Shown here: in pieces, positions 58,549 through 64,000 of the stretch
How the letters are laid out: each line of letters begins with the position of its first letter
How positions within the stretch are numbered: position 1 is the first letter of the stretch
From: Nonomuraea turcica
GTDB lineage: Bacteria; Actinomycetota; Actinomycetes; Streptosporangiales; Streptosporangiaceae
Length of the DNA stretch: 64,000 nt
Direction of reading: 5' to 3'
Assembly (NCBI RefSeq): GCF_030718205.1
Contig: NZ_JAUZQF010000016.1
Location: 124,001-188,000, forward strand
Program-made: the position numbers and the translations under genes
The notes under the pieces: generated by a model
Told to the model about the DNA's origin: nothing
Databases searched by the model: none
The model's input: the letters and a program-made list of their open reading frames with translations, nothing else

Positions 58549-59391
58549 TCAGTGGCGGACCTCGGCGATGCGCGTGAAGGCAGTGATGTCGAGTTGTTCG
58601 CCGCGGGCCGACGGGTCCACGCCGGCCGCCCTGAGGACGTGCTCCGCCTCGGCCGGGCTGCCCGCCCATGACGCCAAAGCCGCGCGCAGAGTCTTGCGGC
58701 GCTGGGCGAACGCGGCGTCGATCACGGCGAAGACCTCCTCGCGGGAGGCGGTCGTGGCGGGTGGTTCGCGGCGGGTGAGGGAGACGAGGCCGGAGTCGAC
58801 GTTGGGGACGGGCCAGAAGACGGTACGGCCGACAGGGCCGGCCCGGCGTACGTCCGCGTACCAGGCGGCCTTGACCGACGGCACACCGTACACCTTCGAA
58901 CCCGGTCCGGCGGCGAGGCGGTCGGCCACCTCGGACTGCACCATCACCAGGCCCTTGCGCAGGGACGGGAGCACCTGCAGGAGGTGGAGCACCACCGGGA
59001 CGGCCACGTTGTACGGGAGGTTGGCGACCAGCGCCGTGGGAACGTGACCTGCCAGGTCGTCAGGCGTGATCTTCATGGCGTCGGCGTTGACGACCGTGAG
59101 CTTGTCGGACGGACCGCGGTCGGCGACCGTGATGGGGAGTTGGGTGGCGAGGACCGGGTCGATCTCGACGGCAACCACGTGCGCGGCCGCCGGCAGCAGG
59201 GCCAGGGTGAGCGAACCGAGGCCCGGTCCCACCTCGATGACCACGTCGTCCGGCGACAAGTCGGCCACGCGGACGATGCGCCGGACCGTTCCGGCATCGA
59301 TCACGAAGTTCTGGCCCAGCTTTTTTGTGGGACGAAGATCTAGCTTATCCGCCAAAATACGTATTTCTGCAGGGCCCAACAGCCTCATCAT
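58549..59391 (-). CDS. rsmA: 16S rRNA (A1518/A1519) dimethyltransferase
   Basis: The 280-residue protein (adjacent ATGs at 59391 and 59388) has KKLGQNFVIDAGTVRRIV, motif I VIEVGPGLGSLTLALL, EIDPVLATQLP, ALVANLPYNVAVPVV (NLPY) and the C-terminal FAQRRKTLRAALASWAG. It dimethylates two adenines near the 3' end of 16S rRNA; loss gives kasugamycin resistance. It is divergent from the Ser/Thr kinase gene. Confidence 0.96.
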   Translation of the reverse strand: MMRLLGPAEIRILADKLDLRPTKKLGQNFVIDAGTVRRIVRVADLSPDDVVIEVGPGLGSLTLALLPAAAHVVAVEIDPVLATQLPITVADRGPSDKLTVVNADAMKITPDDLAGHVPTALVANLPYNVAVPVVLHLLQVLPSLRKGLVMVQSEVADRLAAGPGSKVYGVPSVKAAWYADVRRAGPVGRTVFWPVPNVDSGLVSLTRREPPATTASREEVFAVIDAAFAQRRKTLRAALASWAGSPAEAEHVLRAAGVDPSARGEQLDITAFTRIAEVRH

Positions 59392-59455
59392 CCAACCAGT
59401 CTCTCGTATCGAAGAACGTGCAATGGCATATGGGGAGACCAAAGGAGAGGATGGC

Positions 59456-61537
59456 GTGGAACAGGAAGGGACGTCCCTCATGGAGCCAACGGGCGCCGCG
59501 CCGCTCCGCCCGACGGACTTGCGGGAGATCGGGCCATATCGCCTGCTGGGCAGGCTCGGCGAAGGCGGGATGGGGACCGTCTTCCTCGCACGTGCGCCGA
59601 CGGGGCGTTTTGTCGCGCTCAAGGTGGTGAAGGCGGAGTTCGCCAACCAGGAGGGGTTCGCGGCCAGGTTCCATGCGGAGGTCGACAACGCTCGCCGGGT
59701 TGCGTCGTTCTGCACGGCTCAGGTGCTGGACAACGGCAACACCGGTGACGGGCGGCCGTACATGGTGACCGAGTACATCGCGGGCACCCCGCTGTCCGAT
59801 CAGATCGCAAAATATGGGGCTCTGGATCCGGGACCGCTCCATGGCGTCGCGCTGGGGGTGGCGGCGGCGTTGGCCGCGATCCATGTGGCGGGGCTGGTGC
59901 ACAGGGATCTCAAGCCCGCCAACGTGATCTTGTCGCTGTCCGGGCCACGGGTGATCGACTTCGGGATCGCCAGGGCGCTCGACAGGGAGACCGGGTTCAC
60001 GCTTTCCGGCGAGTTGCTGGGCAGCCCGGGGTGGTGGGCGCCCGAGCAGGTACGTGGTGAGATGGTCAGCCCGGCGGCCGACATCTTCGCCTGGGGCTGC
60101 CTGGTGGCGTACGCGGGCAACGGGCGGCATCCGTTCGGCCGCGGCGACCCCATCACGATGGCCCACCGCGTGCTGAACGCCCCACCGGAGCTGGGTGCGC
60201 TGCCCGCGCCGCTGAATGAGCTGGCGCGGCAGGCCACCTCGATGGATCCCGCGTCGCGTCCGACGGCGCAGGACCTGCTGATCGCGCTGGTGGGAGGCAA
60301 TACGCCGCCGCCGTCGGTCAATCCGCCGACCTTGGTCGCGACCGAGATGCTCACTGACTGGCAGCCGCCGCAGAACGTGGTGGACAAACCCGACATCACG
60401 GCGACGTTCACAACTCCGCCGCCAAGCGACACCATGGGCCGGGCGCCCAGCGCCTCCCCTGGGGTGCCTGGCGGGTCCGGTGCGCCGGCGCCGGGCGAAC
60501 CCGGTCTGCCTGGCGGCTCTGGTACGGCGCCGCCGGCCCGACCCGGTGCGGCGGCGCCGGGCGGACCCGGTGCGGCGGCGCCGGGCGGACCCGGTGCGGC
60601 GGGGCCGGGCGGACCCGGTGCGGCACGGCCGAATCCGGCGTCGTTCGAAGAGCTGGCGCGCAGGGAGGAGCAAGCGGCCAAGGAGGAGCTGGCCCGCTGG
60701 CCCGCTGCGGCCCAGGGTGGAGCGCCTGGTCAGGAGCAGGCTCGGCCCGGCGGGCTGTTCCGGCGAGGCGATCGGCAGAAGGAGCGGCAGGCGCCTCAAG
60801 CCGCTCCTGGAGCGCCGGACACCCGAGCGCAACAGCAAATGCGGCAAGCGACTCCTGGAGCGCCGGACGCCCAGGCGCAACAGCAAATGCGGCAAGCGTC
60901 TCCTGTGACGCCCGAGGCGCAACCGCGGCAAACGGCCGCCGACACGCACCCGGGCGATCAGGCGATCCGGATCACCCCGGAGCTGCTCCCGAGCGAGCCC
61001 GATACCTTAGGCGGCACCAGGACCCCGGGCACCCGGTGGCTCATCGCCGCCGCGGCGGCCGTGCTGGCCATCGTCGTCACGGTGGCCGTCCTGATCGTCA
61101 CGTCCGGCCGGAACACGGTGCCCGCCAACCCCGGCAACCAGTCCCAGGCCGCCCCCACGGCCGGCCCGAACGATGTGGGCCGCAGGTTCCCGCTGGGCGC
61201 CAACTTCGACGACCCCGTCGCCATCGTGGCGGCCGCCCCGGAGTGCGGGCTGAAGGAGTACGAGGGCAAGACCGCGACCCAGGGTCAGCTCTGCGTGATC
61301 CGCTGGACGATGCTCAACCCGGGCGGCGAGCGCAAAGTGCTGATCCAGCCCGTGGTCACCATGGTCGACGACCGCGGCGGCGAGCACGACCCCGCCCCCG
61401 TCACGCTGCCCCCGGCCATCCTGCCGGGCGCCCGCGTGGACAGCGCCTTCGTGTTCGACCTGGCCAACTACCGCAAGCCGGTGAAGTTGACGGCGACCAT
61501 GCTCGAGAACGGCAAGCAGATCGAGGTGGCGCTGTGA
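59456..61537 (+). CDS. Transmembrane Ser/Thr protein kinase with repeat-rich linker
   Basis: GTG 59456, with GGAGAGG five bases upstream, gives 693 residues; ATG 59423 is also possible. The kinase domain covers residues about 27-290: GRLGEGGMGTVFLA, ALKVVK, LVHRDLKPANVI, IDFGIARAL and GSPGWWAPEQVRGE. A long disordered linker holds collagen-like PGAAAPGG repeats (24 bp) and 16-residue QQQM repeats. One membrane helix (residues about 527-550) precedes a 140-residue extracellular domain of unknown fold. It should sense something outside and phosphorylate cytoplasmic targets. It overlaps the FG-GAP gene by four bases. Confidence 0.93.
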   Translation: MEQEGTSLMEPTGAAPLRPTDLREIGPYRLLGRLGEGGMGTVFLARAPTGRFVALKVVKAEFANQEGFAARFHAEVDNARRVASFCTAQVLDNGNTGDGRPYMVTEYIAGTPLSDQIAKYGALDPGPLHGVALGVAAALAAIHVAGLVHRDLKPANVILSLSGPRVIDFGIARALDRETGFTLSGELLGSPGWWAPEQVRGEMVSPAADIFAWGCLVAYAGNGRHPFGRGDPITMAHRVLNAPPELGALPAPLNELARQATSMDPASRPTAQDLLIALVGGNTPPPSVNPPTLVATEMLTDWQPPQNVVDKPDITATFTTPPPSDTMGRAPSASPGVPGGSGAPAPGEPGLPGGSGTAPPARPGAAAPGGPGAAAPGGPGAAGPGGPGAARPNPASFEELARREEQAAKEELARWPAAAQGGAPGQEQARPGGLFRRGDRQKERQAPQAAPGAPDTRAQQQMRQATPGAPDAQAQQQMRQASPVTPEAQPRQTAADTHPGDQAIRITPELLPSEPDTLGGTRTPGTRWLIAAAAAVLAIVVTVAVLIVTSGRNTVPANPGNQSQAAPTAGPNDVGRRFPLGANFDDPVAIVAAAPECGLKEYEGKTATQGQLCVIRWTMLNPGGERKVLIQPVVTMVDDRGGEHDPAPVTLPPAILPGARVDSAFVFDLANYRKPVKLTATMLENGKQIEVAL
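60542..60935. repeat. Two in-frame tandem repeats in the kinase linker
   Basis: A 24-bp unit repeats three and a half times at 60542-60625 (peptide PGAAAPGG). A 48-bp unit occurs twice plus a decayed third copy at 60804-60935 (peptide with QQQMRQA). Both keep frame. Confidence 0.9.
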
Positions 61538-62787
61538 GGATCCGAGAGGCGCTCATCGCGCTGCTGTCCGCGGCCGGCATGACGGTGGCGCCGTCCACCG
61601 CCGCTTCGGCCGCGGTGGCGCCGGCCGCGACCGGCACGACCGCGGTGGCGCCGGCCGCAACCGCCGCGGCCTGCGCGGGAGCAGCCGACTTCGACGGTGA
61701 CGGCGTGGACGACGTCGTGGTGGGCGACCCGTTCGCGGACGATCAGAAGGGCGCCGTGCACGTGCTGTCCGGCGCCAAGGTCGTCCCCGTCTCGGTGCCG
61801 GGCCTGGTCAGGGGTGACGCCTTCGGATGGGTGGCGCGCCTGGCGAAGGTCGACGGCGACGCCTGCGCCGACGTGGTGGTCGGCGTCCCGTACGCGGATG
61901 TGGACGGCGTCGAGGATGCCGGGGCCGCGTACGTGGTCTACGGCGGCGGCGCCAAGCCTCCGCAGCGCCTGACGGCCGCGCAGCCGCAGCGCTTCGCCCA
62001 CTTCGGCTGGTCGCTGGCGGCCCGGGGCGACCTGGTGTCCATCGGGGCGCCGTACGAGGACGAGGGACAGCTCCTCGACGTGGGCGCGATCTACGTGCGC
62101 AAGGGCACGGGTGAGCTCCGCAGGATCAGCCAGGAGAGCGTCGACGTGCGCGGCAACAGCGAGGTGGGCGACCAGTTCGGCTGGTCGATGGTGTTCGGGC
62201 CGGGGAACGCGCTGCTCGTCGGCGTCCCGTACGAGAACGACGACGGCGCGGGCCGCCAGATCGAGGCAGGAAAGATCGACTCGGGCTCGGCCGTGTTCAT
62301 CGACGACGTGTTCGCGGCCCAGATCACGAGCCTGAAGCTGGACTCGCCGACCAAGGCCTCCGGCGACAGGTACGGCTACGCGGTGGCGTACTCGGAGGGA
62401 TCCGGTTACGCGATCAGCTCCCCCGGACCCGGCTCGGTGCAGTTGCTCAACCCCGCCAGAAAGCCCATCAGGACGGTGACGCAGGGCGGCAGGCAGGCGT
62501 TCGGGTTCTCGATGGCCGCCTCGGCGGACGGCCGGTTGGCCATCGGTGCCCCCTACGGCGGCGGCGTGCGCGTCGTGTCGTGGAAGAGCGCCTCCGAGGA
62601 CAGGAAGCTGCCGACCGGCGACGGGCTGTTCGGCTGGTCGGTGGCCTTCAGCGGCAACAAGCTGTTCGTGGGGCAGCCGGACGCGCAGCCGTACGGGAAG
62701 GTCGCGGTGGCCGGGCGGAACGCCGAGAGCCTGCAGCCGCTTCAGCCGCCCAAGGGGGCCGACTTCGGGGTGTCGGTGTCGGGATAG
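61534..62787 (+). CDS. Secreted FG-GAP/integrin-alpha-like beta-propeller protein
   Basis: GTG 61534 overlaps the kinase stop (GTGA) and gives 417 residues. A signal peptide (IREALIALLSAAGMTVAPS) and an Ala-rich stretch precede about six FG-GAP blades: DFDGDGVDDVVVGDPFAD, VVGVPYADVDG, FGWSLAARGDLVSIGAPY, FGWSMVFGPGN and FGFSMAAS. DxDGDGxDD is the Ca2+ loop of integrin-type blades. Such propellers bind ligands outside the cell. Tight coupling to a receptor kinase suggests it works as ligand sensor or partner of the kinase's outer domain. Confidence 0.88.
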   Translation: MRIREALIALLSAAGMTVAPSTAASAAVAPAATGTTAVAPAATAAACAGAADFDGDGVDDVVVGDPFADDQKGAVHVLSGAKVVPVSVPGLVRGDAFGWVARLAKVDGDACADVVVGVPYADVDGVEDAGAAYVVYGGGAKPPQRLTAAQPQRFAHFGWSLAARGDLVSIGAPYEDEGQLLDVGAIYVRKGTGELRRISQESVDVRGNSEVGDQFGWSMVFGPGNALLVGVPYENDDGAGRQIEAGKIDSGSAVFIDDVFAAQITSLKLDSPTKASGDRYGYAVAYSEGSGYAISSPGPGSVQLLNPARKPIRTVTQGGRQAFGFSMAASADGRLAIGAPYGGGVRVVSWKSASEDRKLPTGDGLFGWSVAFSGNKLFVGQPDAQPYGKVAVAGRNAESLQPLQPPKGADFGVSVSG

Positions 62788-62905
62788 GCCTCCTCGAACA
62801 GGTGGGCGCCGCAGCTCGGCCACGGCCGCCGTAGTAGGGCCCGTCGGCGTTGCGCGCGTGCGGGTCGCCGGCCGACTGGCAGGCGGCCGGCGGCCACCTG
62901 TTCAC
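62788..62905 (-). pseudogene. Remnant of an Rpf/transglycosylase-like domain
   Basis: Between tatD and the FG-GAP gene, the minus strand reads from a GTG at 62905 CQSAGDPHARNADGPYYG and then APTCSR. These align with the resuscitation-promoting-factor/transglycosylase pattern CESGGxP..N..GYYGLYQF..APTW, but the LYQF segment is scrambled and both the N- and C-terminal rest is missing. rpfB occupies exactly this place (tatD-rpfB-rsmA) in mycobacteria. I read it as the decayed end of an rpf-type gene. Confidence 0.5.
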
Positions 62906-62915
62906 CAAAAGATGG

Positions 62916-63779
62916 TCACCACTCGCCGAAGACCGTGACTCCATTGCCGCTGATCGCCTCGCACAACCGGTCAGGATGGATCCCTTTGACCTCGGCGAGG
63001 CAGCGGAGGGTGAGCGGGATGAGGTAGGGGGCGTTGGGCTTGCCGCGGTGCGGGACCGGCGGCAGGTAGGGGGCGTCGGTCTCGACCAGCATGAGCTCGA
63101 GGGGCGCCACGGCGGCGGCCTCGCGGAGGTAGGCGGCGTTCTTGTAGGTGACCGGCCCGGAGAACGACATGAAATATCCAGCTTCAACGCACTTTTTCGC
63201 CATTTCGGCGTCGCCCGAGAAGCTGTGGAACACCACCTTGTCCGGCGCCCCCTCCGCGGCCAGCACCTTCAGCACGTCGTCGTGCGCGTCCCGGTCATGG
63301 ATGACCAGGGCCATGCCGGTGCGCTTGGCGATCTCGATGTGCGCGCGGAAACTGGCGTGCTGGTCATCCTTGCTCGCCCAGTCGCGGTAGTAGTCGAGCC
63401 CGGTCTCCCCCACCGCCCGCACCTCCGGCCTCCCCGCCAGTGCCTCGATCTCGGCCAGCACCTCAGCAGTCGCCTCGTGCGCCTCGTTCGGATGGATCGC
63501 GACCCCGGCGTACACGCCTTCCTGCGCCGCCGCCGTCTCCGCGTTCCACCGGGAGGACTTCAGGTCGTAGCCGATCGTCACGAGCCTGGCCACGCCGACC
63601 GCCCTGGCGTCCTCCAGAATGCTCCGTACGGTGGCCGCGGACGACTGAGCCGCCTGCGCCACCGGGTCACCGGAGGACGCCTGCCGGTTGCCCACCATGA
63701 TGTCGAGGTGGCAGTGGCTGTCGAACACGGGCGCGGAAAGCGGCTCCGGCGCGGTGGGAATCTTGCTCACGGAGGTCAC
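62916..63779 (-). CDS. tatD: TatD-family metal-dependent hydrolase (DNase)
   Basis: The 287-residue protein has the metal-binding HxH in FDSHCHLDIM, AIHPNEAHEAT, RAVGETGLDYYRDWA, LVIHDRDAHDDVL, FHSFSGDAEMAKKCVEAGYF and LVETDAPYLPPVPHRG. TatD proteins are 3'-5' exonucleases or DNases. Its start overlaps the metG stop by four bases. GTG/ATG choice at 63779 follows the overlap. Confidence 0.94.
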   Translation of the reverse strand: MTSVSKIPTAPEPLSAPVFDSHCHLDIMVGNRQASSGDPVAQAAQSSAATVRSILEDARAVGVARLVTIGYDLKSSRWNAETAAAQEGVYAGVAIHPNEAHEATAEVLAEIEALAGRPEVRAVGETGLDYYRDWASKDDQHASFRAHIEIAKRTGMALVIHDRDAHDDVLKVLAAEGAPDKVVFHSFSGDAEMAKKCVEAGYFMSFSGPVTYKNAAYLREAAAVAPLELMLVETDAPYLPPVPHRGKPNAPYLIPLTLRCLAEVKGIHPDRLCEAISGNGVTVFGEW

Positions 63780-64000
63780 TCGGCCAGCCGGGCCAGCTCC
63801 TCGTCCACGACCTTCGGGTCGAGCTTCTTGAACAGCGGCACCGGCGGCGCGAGCTGCGTGCCCGGCTTGATCGGCCGGTGCTCCCAGCGGGCCGCGCCGT
63901 CGTAGTCACCGGTGATCACCGGGTATGGCTTGCCGCCGTCCTCGTCGACCTCGTGGATCTCCGGCATGCCCGACCAGACGCCCTCGCCACCGAGCATGGC
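63776..64000 (-). CDS. metG: Methionyl-tRNA synthetase, C-terminal end (partial, 5' part outside window)
   Basis: Only the last 74 codons are in the window. WSGMPEIHEVDEDGGKPYPV, ARWEHRPIKPG and PPVPLFKKLDPKVVDEELAR match the C-terminal tail of actinobacterial MetG/MetS. The metG-tatD order supports this. The catalytic HIGH and KMSKS motifs lie beyond the window edge and cannot be checked. Confidence 0.8.
   Translation of the reverse strand, partial: AMLGGEGVWSGMPEIHEVDEDGGKPYPVITGDYDGAARWEHRPIKPGTQLAPPVPLFKKLDPKVVDEELARLAE

Overview
The window is high-GC DNA from a filamentous actinomycete. Leftward mfd-surA-mazG, pth/rplY/prs/glmU, ppk beside a NUDIX-phosphatase gene, and a metG-tatD-...-rsmA-...-ispE chain are all typical actinobacterial blocks. 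Base composition and the accessory gene types suggest a Streptosporangiales-like organism (Nonomuraea or a relative). That placement is an inference, because no rRNA or other decisive marker is present. I see no insertion sequence, prophage, CRISPR array or rRNA; one tRNA (Gln, UUG) is present.

Layout. 1-5200: mazG (cut by the window edge), a SurA-like lipoprotein, mfd and a cupin. 5260-23541: the most interesting region, which I read as a locus for a SULFATED surface polysaccharide. It has a Wzx/Wzy/Wzz-type export and polymerisation set, an initiating polyprenyl-phosphate sugar transferase, a WecG/TagA-type and a GT2 glycosyltransferase, an APH-fold kinase, a GH26-type lipoprotein and three different PAPS sulfotransferases. 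Alongside is the whole PAPS supply chain: CysD and CysN make APS, a CysC fusion makes PAPS, and a CysQ-type phosphatase removes the PAP by-product. A TauE/SafE transporter is also present, and no APS/PAPS reductase or sulfite reductase is. Most genes overlap by 1-13 bp, in two operons that run towards each other and overlap at their 3' ends (15924-15955).

23600-32800: housekeeping genes (pth, rplY, prs, glmU, tRNA-Gln), then a fatty acid desaturase with a TetR regulator and paired palindromic operators, then ppk and a MutT1-like gene. 32800-48700: a sugar-acid island. It has an idonate/gluconate-type operon (2-ketoacid reductase, Zn alcohol dehydrogenase, gluconate-5-dehydrogenase-like SDR, beta-hydroxyacid dehydrogenase, MFS carrier, FGGY kinase), a second dehydrogenase/cyclase operon, two IclR regulators whose candidate operators share the core AACGACGTT, a CUT2 sugar ABC transporter, and the stump of a 6-phosphogluconate-dehydrogenase-like gene.

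48700-64000: a P450 coupled to a CYTH-CHAD protein; a tam/TamR-like divergent pair around a near-perfect palindrome; an ABC-F protein; ispE; an arginase-family gene; an NlpC/P60 protein; rsmA; a transmembrane Ser/Thr kinase overlapping an FG-GAP protein; tatD; and the end of metG. Between tatD and rsmA, where rpfB sits in mycobacteria, only a short Rpf-like remnant is left next to the kinase/FG-GAP pair. In-frame tandem repeats recur across the window, the most striking being a 30-bp minisatellite inside a glycosyltransferase catalytic domain.
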